From: Burkholderiales bacterium | GTDB lineage: Bacteria > Pseudomonadota > Gammaproteobacteria > Burkholderiales > Burkholderiaceae_C | Reading direction: 5' to 3' | NCBI GenBank assembly: GCA_016000195.1 | Contig: JAECRO010000002.1 | Coordinates: 129,602 to 161,638, forward strand | DNA length: 32,037 nucleotides | Part shown: piece by piece, positions 17,154 through 25,035 of the stretch | Numbering within the stretch: position 1 is the stretch's first letter | How the letters are laid out: each line of letters starts with the position of its first letter | Position numbers and translations under genes: made by a program | The notes under the pieces: generated by a model | What the model was told of the DNA's origin: nothing | The model's database searches: none | What the model saw: the letters and a program-made list of their open reading frames with translations, nothing else

Positions 17154-17648
17154 TTAGGCGGCTTTGAGGGTGACGAGGAAACGCAGCAAGGCCTCGTCGT
17201 CGGACCAGGCCACATTGAAACGCAGCCACGGGCCGGGTTCCAGATCGACCGAAAACAGGTGGCCCGGCCCGAGCAGAATGTCCTGCTCGGCGGCGTTGTA
17301 GGCCAGTTCGCCGGCGTTTTGAATGGCCGGATGGCGCGCCCACAGGAACATGCCGGCCTTGGGCTCGCAAAACAGCTCGAAGCCAATCGCCAGCAGCAGG
17401 CTGGCCAGCCGCCGCTGGCCCAGCGCCAGCCGATCGCGCAGCGTCTTGATGTGCTTGCGCCAGCGGCCATCGACCAGGGCGCCGCAGGCCAGCACCCGGT
17501 GCAGATGCGACAGCACGGCGGTGGAGCCGGTCGGGCTTTGCAGGCGCGGCTGGGTAAAGAACACCTTGGGCCGATGTTCGATGATGGATGATGCGGGTGA
17601 AATGCTGTGCGTATTGCCCGGCGCGCCGGCGCGCACTACCGCTAACAT
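17154..17648 (-). pseudogene. Decayed MocR/GabR-type regulator (PLP aminotransferase-like remnant)
   Basis: The open frame encodes only the C-terminal part of a fold-type I aminotransferase-like domain as found in MocR/GabR regulators: EHRPKVFFTQPRLQSPTGS, then an abrupt junction near 17486 (HRVLA joined to CGALVDGRWRKHIK), then a normal C-terminus (FELFCEPKAGMFLW, LLGPGHLFSVDLEPGPWLRF). Missing are the N-terminal GntR winged helix and, through the internal deletion, the segment carrying the PLP-ring Asp and the PLP-binding Lys. It cannot bind PLP or DNA normally. It lies divergent to gabD, where gabR/mocR genes are commonly found, so it is probably gabD's lost regulator. The first 20 residues look non-homologous. 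Confidence 0.8.
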
Positions 17649-17753
17649 TTTCCCGGCTGCACCAATCCGCCTCGCGCTGTATGCTTTGAGACTGATTTTC
17701 CGGCCCCCCGGCTGCCGTTGAATGCGGCGGCCAGCTCTTCAGAAAGAACGTCC

Positions 17754-19226
17754 ATGGACATGAAAACTTCGCCCCTTTCGCTGCTCAACGACCCCAGCCT
17801 GCTCAAGACCGATGCCCTGATCAATGGCCAGTGGCTGGCGGGCGCGAGCCGGTTCGACGTGAGCGATCCGTCCAACGGCAACAAACTCGCCGACGTGGCC
17901 AATCTCGGCCCTGCCGATGCCGAAGCCGCGATTGCCGCCGCCAACGCCGCCTGGCCCGCCTGGCGCAGCAAGACCGGCAAGGAGCGCAGCATCATCCTGC
18001 GCAAATGGTTTGACCTGCTGATGGCCAACCAGGAAGACCTGGCCCGCATCATGACCGCCGAGCAGGGCAAGCCGTTTGCCGAGGCCAAGGGCGAAGTCGC
18101 CTACGGCGCGAGTTTTGTCGAGTGGTATGCCGAGGAAGCCAAGCGCGTCAACGGCGAAACCCTGCCGCAGTTCGACAACAACCGCCGCCTGATGGTGCTC
18201 AAGCAGCCCATCGGCGTGTGCGTGGCCATCACGCCGTGGAACTTCCCGCTGGCCATGATCACCCGCAAGGTCGCCCCGGCGCTGGCGGCGGGCTGCACGG
18301 TGGTCATCAAGCCGGCCGAACTCACGCCGCTGACGGCGCTGGCAGCGGCCGAACTGGCGGTGCGCGCCGGCATTCCTTCGGGCGTGCTCAACATCCTCAC
18401 GACCGACGAAAGCGCGGCGGTGGGCAAGGTGTTTTGCGAAAGCAGCGTGGTGCGCCACATCAGCTTTACCGGCTCCACCGAAGTCGGCCGCATTTTGATG
18501 GCGCAAAGCGCGCCGTCGATCAAGAAGCTGTCCTTAGAGCTCGGCGGCAATGCGCCCTTCATCGTGTTCGACGACGCCGACATCGACTCGGCCGTCGAAG
18601 GCGCGATGGCCAGCAAATACCGCAACGCCGGCCAGACCTGCGTCTGCGCCAACCGCATCTATGTGCAGGAAGGCGTGTACGACCAGTTCGTGCATAAATT
18701 TGCCGAAAAAGTCAGGCTGCTCAAGGTCGGCAACGGCTTTGAAGACGGCGTGGGACAGGGTCCGCTGATTGAGGACGCGGCCATCGAAAAGGTCGAGCGC
18801 CATGTGCAGGACGCGCTGGCCAAGGGCGGCAAGCTGCTGGCCGGCGGCCACAAGCTCAAAGGCCAGTTTTTCGAGCCGACGGTGATTTCCGAAGCGCATG
18901 CCGACATGCTGTGCGCCAGGGAAGAAACCTTTGGCCCGTTTGCGCCCGTGTTCCGCTTCACCCATGAGCAGGAAGCGATTGATGCAGCCAACAACACCGA
19001 GTTCGGCCTGGCCAGCTATTTCTACAGCCGCGACATCGGCCGCATCTACCGCGTGGCCGAAGCGCTGGAGTACGGCATGGTCGGCATCAACGCCGGCGTG
19101 ATCGCCACCGAGCATGTGCCGTTCGGCGGCGTCAAGCAGTCCGGCCTCGGCCGCGAAGGCTCCAGCCACGGCATGGAAGAATATCTGGAAATGAAATACC
19201 TGTGCCTGGGCGACATGCTCAAGTAA
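17754..19226 (+). CDS. gabD: Succinate-semialdehyde dehydrogenase
   Basis: Oxidises succinic semialdehyde to succinate with NAD(P)+, the last step of GABA degradation. 490 aa from the ATG at 17754 (AGAAAG about 8 nt upstream); ATGs at 17718 and 17760 are alternatives. Motifs: ITPWNFPLAMITRKVAPALA, FTGSTEVGR (cofactor), LELGGNAPF (general-base Glu) and NAGQTCVCANR with catalytic C296 and a second Cys at 298, the pair seen in GabD enzymes. No gabT is adjacent; the substrate may also come from other routes. The decayed MocR-type gene upstream suggests expression has lost its local control. Confidence 0.93.
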   Translation: MDMKTSPLSLLNDPSLLKTDALINGQWLAGASRFDVSDPSNGNKLADVANLGPADAEAAIAAANAAWPAWRSKTGKERSIILRKWFDLLMANQEDLARIMTAEQGKPFAEAKGEVAYGASFVEWYAEEAKRVNGETLPQFDNNRRLMVLKQPIGVCVAITPWNFPLAMITRKVAPALAAGCTVVIKPAELTPLTALAAAELAVRAGIPSGVLNILTTDESAAVGKVFCESSVVRHISFTGSTEVGRILMAQSAPSIKKLSLELGGNAPFIVFDDADIDSAVEGAMASKYRNAGQTCVCANRIYVQEGVYDQFVHKFAEKVRLLKVGNGFEDGVGQGPLIEDAAIEKVERHVQDALAKGGKLLAGGHKLKGQFFEPTVISEAHADMLCAREETFGPFAPVFRFTHEQEAIDAANNTEFGLASYFYSRDIGRIYRVAEALEYGMVGINAGVIATEHVPFGGVKQSGLGREGSSHGMEEYLEMKYLCLGDMLK

Positions 19227-19279
19227 GAAAGCGGGCCGTTCGTTCAGCCAGATGGGCTGGCACAGCTTGACAGGAGCAC

Positions 19280-19343
19280 GCTATTACTATTATTTTGATA
19301 GCTGCTTGCGCTTGTCAGCCGTGCGCAAAAGGCCAATTTGACT
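19280..19343 (+). repeat. Palindromic intergenic repeat, copy E
   Basis: GCTATTACTATTATTTTGATAGC followed by TGCTTGCGC...GTGCGCAAAAGGCCAATTTGAC. The best-preserved copy in the window, shortly after the gabD stop. Confidence 0.85.
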
Positions 19344-19398
19344 GAAAATATGTTTCAGGCCGATGTCTTTTGGAGAGGGGGCATGACAGCATGGAAAC

Positions 19399-19408
19399 TG
19401 GAGCGGGT
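19399..19408 (+). other. Candidate distal attachment-site remnant
   Basis: TGGAGCGGGT repeats exactly, and in the same orientation, the 3' end (with CCA) of the tRNA-Gly gene at 20541-20550. The next bases also partly agree (CAGGGG against GAAGGG). A direct repeat of a tRNA 3' end bounding an integrase remnant is what an integrated element leaves behind, but 10 bp is short. Confidence 0.35.
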
Positions 19409-19469
19409 CAGGGGTGTCCCGGTGTTCACCATCGGGGATCAGCCGAAGGCTAGGCGTGGCTCAAAACTG

Positions 19470-19877
19470 TTATGCCTGGGCTGCAGGCCCTTCAACGGCC
19501 ATCCGGGCAATGAAGCCCGAACGTGTCTCGCCAGCCGTGCGGGCGCGGGCATCCAGGCGGCGCAGCACACGGCGCGGCAGGCTGATGTTCACGCGTTCCA
19601 CGGTGTCATCGAGCATGGCCGGGTCCACCTTCACCAGCGCCCACAGCCAGCCGTCAAATTCAGGATGCGCGGTGCGCAGCGCTTCGATATGGGAGGGCGT
19701 GGGAATGTCCTGCCCGGCATCGAGCGCGACTTCAATCCAGGCGGTCACGGCGTCCTCGGCCTGAATCATGGCTTCTTCGAGCGTGTCGCCCGCCGAAAAG
19801 CAGCCGGGCAGGTCGGGAACCACGACGCCCCAGGCGGTCGTGTCGTTGCCGGGTTCAATGGTGATGGGGTAGCGCAT
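19470..19877 (-). CDS. hicB: HicB-family antitoxin with C-terminal ribbon-helix-helix
   Basis: 135 residues from the ATG at 19877. Residues 1-75 are the HicB fold (MRYPITIEPGNDTTAWGVVV, PDLPGCFSAGDTLEEAMIQA), which covers the toxin. Residues about 94-127 (ERVNISLPRRVLRRLDARAR, then SGFIARMA) form a ribbon-helix-helix DNA-binding domain, so it should also repress its own operon. It lies 13 nt downstream of hicA, in the usual hicA-hicB order. A longer frame to 19967 overlaps hicA out of frame and is rejected. Confidence 0.92.
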   Translation of the reverse strand: MRYPITIEPGNDTTAWGVVVPDLPGCFSAGDTLEEAMIQAEDAVTAWIEVALDAGQDIPTPSHIEALRTAHPEFDGWLWALVKVDPAMLDDTVERVNISLPRRVLRRLDARARTAGETRSGFIARMAVEGPAAQA

Positions 19878-19890
19878 GGGGAGTGTCCTT

Positions 19891-20070
19891 TCAGATACCG
19901 GCCTGCCGCCGGATGGCCTTGACCAGCCCCAGGCCCAGATCTTTTTTAGGGTGTGGCACGACAACATGGCCGGGGCGGCTGGGGTGCTTGAAAACGTGGT
20001 GCGAACCGTTCACCCGGTCAAGTCGCCATCCGGCCCGCTGCATATCACGTATCAATTCGGCGCTGGTCAT
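19891..20070 (-). CDS. hicA: HicA-family toxin (mRNA interferase)
   Basis: 59 residues, short and easily missed. Sequence MTSAELIRDMQRAGWRLDRV, then GSHHVFKHPSRPGHVVVPHP, then a C-terminal helix ending RRQAGI: the full dsRBD-like HicA fold with catalytic His24 in the GSHH motif. Toxins of this family cleave mRNA and are neutralised by HicB. The pair is intact, with 13 nt between the genes. A perfect 7-3-7 palindrome lies 2 nt upstream of its start codon. It lies inside the putative tRNA-Gly element remnant. Confidence 0.93.
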   Translation of the reverse strand: MTSAELIRDMQRAGWRLDRVNGSHHVFKHPSRPGHVVVPHPKKDLGLGLVKAIRRQAGI

Positions 20071-20072
20071 GG

Positions 20073-20089
20073 ATGTGTATGGTACACAT
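20073..20089 (-). promoter_or_regulatory. Operator-like palindrome upstream of hicAB
   Basis: ATGTGTA-TGG-TACACAT, a perfect inverted repeat with a 3-bp centre, ends 2 bp from the hicA ATG. HicB proteins with RHH domains bind palindromes at their own promoter, so this is the obvious candidate operator. No confident -35/-10 pair was identified; its closeness to the ATG implies a very short leader. Confidence 0.6.
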
Positions 20090-20127
20090 TGAATCCGGTT
20101 CCTGCCAGTGAAGTTCTGGCCGGGGGC

Positions 20128-20410
20128 TCACTCAGGACTCACCAGCTCACGCCGCGCCGCCTTACCGGCCTTGTGCTGCGCAATGGACTTGGCCAAGTGC
20201 GCCGCATTGGCCGGGCTTCTTCCAGCGATACCGCCGGGTACACGCCCAGCGCCAGGGTCTTGCGCTTGTCGGCAAAGCGGTGTAGTTCATACGCCAGTAT
20301 TTGCCCGCCTTGTTGACCAGCAGATACATTCCGCCGCCGTCGGTGTGCTTGTCGCCAGCAGGCGCGCCGCTGTGCTTGGCGTTCTTGGTGAAGATGGCGG
20401 TCAGGGGCAT
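20128..20410 (-). pseudogene. Tyrosine-recombinase integrase, N-terminal remnant
   Basis: From an ATG at 20410 (AAAGGGA upstream) the frame reads MPLTAIFTKNAKHSGAPAGD ... GGGMYLLV ... GKYWRMNY, the N-terminal arm-DNA-binding (DUF4102-type) domain of P4-like integrases. After residue 43 the homology continues in another frame (RFADKRKTLALGVYPAVSLE), then appears to shift again. The remaining 300 or so residues, including the catalytic Arg-His-Tyr core, are absent. It points away from the tRNA-Gly 3' end, the standard arrangement for tRNA-integrated elements. Confidence 0.85.
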
Positions 20411-20464
20411 GAAGTCCCTTTGGCGGTATGTCATGTTAGACCGTGACACCGCATGAGACAACAA

Positions 20465-20498
20465 AAAACCCGCTGTAGCTACGAGATACGCGGGTTTT
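20465..20498 (-). terminator. Terminator downstream of tRNA-Gly
   Basis: AAAACCCGC and GCGGGTTTT pair around a 16-nt loop containing a short palindrome. On the minus strand it is followed by a T-run (GGGTTTTTTG), on the plus strand by TTTT, so it may work both ways. It lies about 40 bp past the tRNA 3' end. Confidence 0.8.
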
Positions 20499-20537
20499 GA
20501 GGTGTTGTGAGGTGTTATGAGACGCTGTGATATGCCG
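20498..20537. repeat. Four tandem imperfect decamers beside tRNA-Gly
   Basis: Units TGAGGTGTTG, TGAGGTGTTA, TGAGACGCTG and TGATATGCCG follow one another between the terminator and the tRNA 3' end. Units 1 and 2 differ at one base; 3 and 4 are looser. Placed where integrase arm-type binding sites would be expected. Confidence 0.55.
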
Positions 20538-20540
20538 ATT

Positions 20541-20614
20541 TGGAGCGGGTGAAGGGAATCGAACCCTCGTATGAAGCTTGGGAAGCTGCCGTTCTGCCAT
20601 TGAACTACACCCGC
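20541..20614 (-). tRNA. tRNA-Gly(CCC)
   Basis: 74 nt including encoded CCA. The acceptor stem GCGGGTG/CACCCGC is perfect; D-arm GTTC/GAAC; anticodon loop TTCCCAA (anticodon CCC); T-arm GAGGG-TTCGATT-CCCTT. Closely matches E. coli tRNA-Gly(CCC). The anticodon stem GCAGC/GCTTC has a C28-U42 mismatch, where related genes would be expected to have a G. Confidence 0.95.
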
Positions 20615-20674
20615 GATGTCCCGGATTATAGAAGCAAGCCTGCGGCGTCAGGCGGGGCCTCGTCGGGCTCCGGG

Positions 20675-23419
20675 TCACAGCGTGTCCAGCGGGCTGCCTG
20701 CCTTGCCCTCATCCAGGGTGAAATAAAAATCCGCCCCCTGCCCTTCAATGGCATGCGCCCAGACCCGGCCCCCGTGTCGCGCAATGATTCGCTGCACGGT
20801 TGCCAGGCCTATTCCCGAGCCTGCAAAATCATTCGGGGAATGAAGCCGCTGGAATGCAATGAAAAGCTTGTCCGCATAGGCCATGTCAAACCCGGCGCCA
20901 TTGTCCTTGACGAAATAGACGGTTTCACCGTTGACGGCAATCTCGCTGCCAACGTCGATCTGCGCCACCACCCGCTTTGAAGTGAACTTCCACGCGTTGC
21001 CCACCAGGTTCTGAATGACGACCGACAACAGGCGCGGATCCCCCTGAACGTTCAGGTTGTCCTGAATGCATGCATTCACCTCGCGCCCGGGTTCCCGGTC
21101 CATGCACTCCTGCACCGCCTGACGAGCGATATTGGCAAGATTGACCGGCCCGAACTGCAACGGATCACGCGAAAGCTTGGCGAGCGACAGCAGCCCCTCG
21201 ATCAGGTCGCCCATCTGCCGGGTTCCGGCACGAATCCGGCTCAGATAATGCTGTCCTTTTTCACCCACCAGGCCCCCGCTCGTGCGCTGCAGCAAGACAC
21301 TGAAGCCGTCAATCGTATTGAGCGGCGAGCGCAGGTCGTGCGACACGGAATAGGAAAAAGTTTCCAGCTCCCTGTTCACCGACGCCAGTTCCTTGTTGAC
21401 CGCTTCCAGGCGGGCCGTGCGTCGGCGCACGCGATTTTCCAGCTCCGCATTGAGGCGCACGATGCTGTGCTCGGCCTGCTTGCGCTCGGTGATGTCCTGG
21501 CACGCCCCCTGCATGCGGGTGATTTCTCCGCTGTCGTTGCGCAATGCCTCGGCAATGGCACGAATCCATACGCGGCGGCCGTTGGCGGTGATGATTTCAA
21601 ACTCTTCATCACACGGCACGCCGTCCCGGCTGCAGCGCTCAAAAGCCGCCGTGAAATTTTCACGCCACTCCGGTGAACAGTACTGCACGACGTCATGCAG
21701 CAGTGGCTTGCTGCTCATCGGCACTTCATATATTTTGCAGACCTCGTCGGACCACATCATCGGGCCGCCCGACAGGTCGAGCATCCAGCCGCCGATTTGC
21801 GCCGTCCGTCCGGCAATCTCAAGCAAGACTTCGCTCTGGCGCAATTTTTCTTCTGTGGCGCGGCGCTGCGTGATGTCCTCGGTCACGACAATGATGTGCG
21901 TCGGCATCCCGTCCGCAGAGCGAACCATCGACACCGTGATACGAACCCAAACGACACTGCCGCCCCTCTTCAGGCAGCGCATTTCATGGGAAAAAGTATC
22001 CACTTCGCCAGCGACCATCCGGCTCGTCATCTCGTCATAGCGGGAACGGTCTTCAGGATGTGTCAGTTCGCGGATATCCATTGCCTGCAACTCGGCCTGC
22101 GTGTAGCCGACGGTTGCGTGGTAGGCCGGATTGGCCATCAAAAATCGTCCGTCGGGCGTGGCCATCGCCATGCCCGCGGCAGCGGTGCCAAACATCAGCT
22201 GCGTCATTTCCTGGCTGACCTTGAGCTGCTGCTGCACCTCGGTCCGATGGTTCACCTCGGCCTGCAATTGCCGGGTTCTTTCACGCACGCGGCGGCGAAT
22301 CTGCATGTTCCAGAGCAGCACCAGCAGGAGCAGTGCAAAAACAGCAAAACCGGCGCCTGTCAGCCAGCGCAACAGCCTTGGACTGACCGCCCTGGGAGGC
22401 TCATACACAAAACCAGCCAGCGATAAACCCGGCTGCACCACCCCCAGCGTGGCCAGCGTCCGGGCGATGGTGTCGAAGCGGGCCGGGTTCATATGCCCGA
22501 TCTCAACCACGTCCGGCAGGACGAAGGAACGCATCACCCTGGCCTCCTGGCGCAGGGTTTCACGCGTCAGGCCCCGCTGCCGGACACCGTTCATCTCCAG
22601 GATCAAGCCAATCAGCTCATCTTCGTGACTGAAGGCATAGTCCCAGCCCTTGCGGGTAGCGCGCAGGAAGGCGGCATTGCGCTCGGGATTTTGTGCGATT
22701 TTCGCTTCGGTCGTGAACAGAATGTCGCCGTAGAAATCTATGCCGTAGTCAACCCCGCGCATCATCGCGGGCACGACTCCCCGGGCGGTCATCAACGCAG
22801 GTTCTGCCGTGGTGTAGGCAGACACCGCATCCACCTTGCCTGTCACCAGGTCGCCAAGGTTCCAGGACTGCGCAATGATATTGATGAGTCCCGGATCAAT
22901 GCCCTCGCGCTTGAGCATGGCGCGAAACTGGACCCCGCCCTGGTCTTCGGACAGCATGACGGTCTTGCCAATGAGGTCTGATGGGGTGCGGATATTGCTG
23001 TCCTGCCGGCTCATGATGATGTAGGGCGAATGCTGGAAAATTGCCGCCAGCGCCACAATGGGTTGCCCCTTCATCCGGGCAATCAGCAGGTCGGAGTCAG
23101 CAATGCCAAAGTCGGTTTCTCCGGCCAGAACCCCGGCAATTACCGGACGGTCAGCGCCACCTTCCCTGATGGCGACCTCCAGCCCTTCGTCACGGTAAAA
23201 GCCTTTTGCCTGGGCGGCATAGTAGCCCGCGAACTGGAACTGGTGGAGCCACTTGAGCTGCAGGGTGACGCGTTCTGGCGACACGGCCCGTGATGCCCCG
23301 AAAGCAGGCGCGGCACAGGCAGCCATCAGCGCCAAGGCCGACAAAATAGCAATGCCTCTTGTCTGCCATTCCCTGCGAACTGCAAAAAAGCTGAAGAAGG
23401 GAATGAAGCTGGACATCAA
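20675..23419 (-). CDS. NMT1-type binding-protein / PAS-PAS histidine kinase fusion
   Basis: 914 residues. A signal or anchor lies at about 21-42. A periplasmic NMT1/ThiY-like solute-binding domain covers 50-340 (LQLKWLHQFQFAGYYAAQAK), followed by a transmembrane helix at 352-370. Two PAS domains lie at about 402-520 and 530-648, with a coiled coil at 650-688. HisKA has phospho-acceptor H694 (SYSVSHDLRSPLNTIDGF), and the HATPase has an N-box (QNLVGNAWKFT), G1 (DNGAGF) and G2 (GSGIGLA). It is a membrane sensor that should read a small periplasmic ligand directly; NMT1 relatives bind thiamine-pyrimidine precursors, sulfonates or nitrate, so the ligand is uncertain. No response regulator is adjacent. 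Confidence 0.9.
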   Translation of the reverse strand: MMSSFIPFFSFFAVRREWQTRGIAILSALALMAACAAPAFGASRAVSPERVTLQLKWLHQFQFAGYYAAQAKGFYRDEGLEVAIREGGADRPVIAGVLAGETDFGIADSDLLIARMKGQPIVALAAIFQHSPYIIMSRQDSNIRTPSDLIGKTVMLSEDQGGVQFRAMLKREGIDPGLINIIAQSWNLGDLVTGKVDAVSAYTTAEPALMTARGVVPAMMRGVDYGIDFYGDILFTTEAKIAQNPERNAAFLRATRKGWDYAFSHEDELIGLILEMNGVRQRGLTRETLRQEARVMRSFVLPDVVEIGHMNPARFDTIARTLATLGVVQPGLSLAGFVYEPPRAVSPRLLRWLTGAGFAVFALLLLVLLWNMQIRRRVRERTRQLQAEVNHRTEVQQQLKVSQEMTQLMFGTAAAGMAMATPDGRFLMANPAYHATVGYTQAELQAMDIRELTHPEDRSRYDEMTSRMVAGEVDTFSHEMRCLKRGGSVVWVRITVSMVRSADGMPTHIIVVTEDITQRRATEEKLRQSEVLLEIAGRTAQIGGWMLDLSGGPMMWSDEVCKIYEVPMSSKPLLHDVVQYCSPEWRENFTAAFERCSRDGVPCDEEFEIITANGRRVWIRAIAEALRNDSGEITRMQGACQDITERKQAEHSIVRLNAELENRVRRRTARLEAVNKELASVNRELETFSYSVSHDLRSPLNTIDGFSVLLQRTSGGLVGEKGQHYLSRIRAGTRQMGDLIEGLLSLAKLSRDPLQFGPVNLANIARQAVQECMDREPGREVNACIQDNLNVQGDPRLLSVVIQNLVGNAWKFTSKRVVAQIDVGSEIAVNGETVYFVKDNGAGFDMAYADKLFIAFQRLHSPNDFAGSGIGLATVQRIIARHGGRVWAHAIEGQGADFYFTLDEGKAGSPLDTL

Positions 23420-23497
23420 AACCAGTCTAGCACGCAGGCTTGTGCCGGCCTGGCAGTTGCCGGCGCCCGCTTCAGACCATCGCTTGATTAGACAAAA

Positions 23498-24136
23498 TCA
23501 GATCAGCGTCACGCCGGTCTTGGCCTGCAGCGCTTCCTGCGTCACGCCGGGCGCCAGCTCGATGACCTTCAGGCCCAGCGGCGTCACGTCCATCACCGCC
23601 AGATCGGTGATGATGCGGTCCACCACGCCCACGCCGGTCAGCGGCAGCGTGCAGTGCGGCAGGATTTTCAGGTCCACGGTGCCGTCCTTCTTTTTGGCGA
23701 CATGCTCCATCAGCACGATCACGCGCTTGACGCCGGCGACCAGATCCATCGCGCCGCCCATGCCCTTGACCATCTTGCCCGGAATCATCCAGTTGGCCAG
23801 ATCGCCCTGTTCGCTCACCTGCATCGCGCCCAGGATGGACAGGTTGATCTTGCCGCCGCGAATCATCGCAAAGCTGTCGTGGCTGCCGAAAATCGACGAA
23901 CCCGGCAAGGTGGTGACGGTCTGCTTGCCGGCGTTGATCAGGTCGGCATCCACTTCGAGTTCGGTCGGAAACGGGCCAATGCCGAGCATGCCGTTTTCCG
24001 ACTGGAGCCAGACTTCCTTGTCGGCCGGCACGAAGTTGGCCACCAGCGTCGGAATGCCGATGCCCAGATTGACGTAAAAACCGTCTTCGAGTTCCTGGGC
24101 GGCACGCGCCGCCATTTGGTCTTGGGTCCAGGGCAT
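23498..24136 (-). CDS. scoB: 3-oxoacid CoA-transferase, subunit B
   Basis: 212 residues, normal length. Forms with ScoA the enzyme that moves CoA from succinyl-CoA to acetoacetate. Residue E47 in [13 protein letters not shown] is the glutamate that forms the CoA thioester intermediate. Other blocks: [15 protein letters not shown] and [14 protein letters not shown]. Starts 3 nt after the scoA stop, so the two are translationally coupled. The pcaIJ-type 3-oxoadipate transferases are a less likely alternative. Confidence 0.93.
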   Translation of the reverse strand: MPWTQDQMAARAAQELEDGFYVNLGIGIPTLVANFVPADKEVWLQSENGMLGIGPFPTELEVDADLINAGKQTVTTLPGSSIFGSHDSFAMIRGGKINLSILGAMQVSEQGDLANWMIPGKMVKGMGGAMDLVAGVKRVIVLMEHVAKKKDGTVDLKILPHCTLPLTGVGVVDRIITDLAVMDVTPLGLKVIELAPGVTQEALQAKTGVTLI

Positions 24137-24139
24137 GCT

Positions 24140-24958
24140 TCAGGCTCCTTGCTGGCCACGGTCGGCCTTGATGGTGGATGGGACGGGTTCATCGGCGGTT
24201 ATCACCGCGGCGTGTGCAATGGCGGCCTGCGCCTCGACCTTTGCCAGGGCGGCATCGACGGGCGCTTCGGTCACGGTGCGTTTTTCAATGCGCTTTTCAG
24301 GATTCGGGTTATGCACGATACGGTGGACGTAAATGCCAGGCAGGTGAACCTGATCGGGCTCCATGTCGCCGGTTTCCACCACCTCCTCGACCTCGACGAT
24401 GCAAATTTTCCCGGCCATGGCGACGGCCGGATTGAAGTTGCGGGCCGTCAGGCGGAACTGCAGGTTGCCCGACTTGTCGGCGCGGTGCGCCTTGACCAGC
24501 GCCACGTCCGGCAGCAGGGCGCGTTCCATGACATAGGTTTCGCCGTCAAATTCACGCAGTTCCTTGCCCTCGGCCACCAGGGTGCCGACGCCGGTCTTGG
24601 TGAAAAAAGCCGGAATGCCCGCGCCGCCCGCACGCAGCTTTTCGGCCAGCGTGCCCTGCGGCGTGAACTCAAGCTCCAGCTCGCCGGCCAGGTACTGGCG
24701 CTCGAACTCCTTGTTTTCGCCCACATAGGACGAGATCATTTTCCTGATCTGGCGCGTCTCCAGCAGCTTGCCCAGGCCAAAGCCATCGACGCCTGCATTG
24801 TTGGAAATCACCGTCAAATCGCTGACGCCGGAATCGCGCAGCGCGTCAATCAGCGCTTCGGGAATGCCGCACAGGCCAAAGCCGCCTACAGCGAGCAACT
24901 GACCGTCCTTGACGACACCCTTGAGGGCTTCTGCGGCAGAGGGAAAAAGTTTCTTCAC
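24140..24958 (-). CDS. scoA: 3-oxoacid CoA-transferase, subunit A (with extended C-terminus)
   Basis: 272 residues from a GTG at 24958, supported by AGGAG 8 nt upstream. Motifs GGFGLCGIPEALIDALRDSG, ISNNAGVDGFGLGKLL and SYVGENKEFERQYLAGELEL are those of ScoA rather than PcaI. The family usually ends soon after KRIEKRTV at about 230 residues; here an Ala/Val-rich tail of about 40-45 residues follows. First gene of scoAB, divergent from a PAS-LuxR regulator whose intergenic region holds a 14-bp palindrome. Probable role: acetoacetate/ketone-body or PHB-cycle carbon use. Confidence 0.93.
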   Translation of the reverse strand: MKKLFPSAAEALKGVVKDGQLLAVGGFGLCGIPEALIDALRDSGVSDLTVISNNAGVDGFGLGKLLETRQIRKMISSYVGENKEFERQYLAGELELEFTPQGTLAEKLRAGGAGIPAFFTKTGVGTLVAEGKELREFDGETYVMERALLPDVALVKAHRADKSGNLQFRLTARNFNPAVAMAGKICIVEVEEVVETGDMEPDQVHLPGIYVHRIVHNPNPEKRIEKRTVTEAPVDAALAKVEAQAAIAHAAVITADEPVPSTIKADRGQQGA

Positions 24959-25035
24959 AACAATATCTCCTTGTTTCGTTCAGCCTTCAGAACGTCTTTC
25001 TGACGCCTGTTCAGCCCATTACGATACTCGCTAAT

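Noticed and set aside
15693..17591. A 632-residue plus-strand open frame
   Set aside because: Antisense shadow of alaS and the MocR remnant; it has no domain-like sequence.
19383..19469. ATG at 19383 with a very strong ribosome site (GGAGAGGGGGC)
   Set aside because: The frame (MTAWKLERVRGVPVF...) matches nothing I know and soon runs antisense into hicB. It may be the truncated start of a gene broken by the element, but it cannot be supported.
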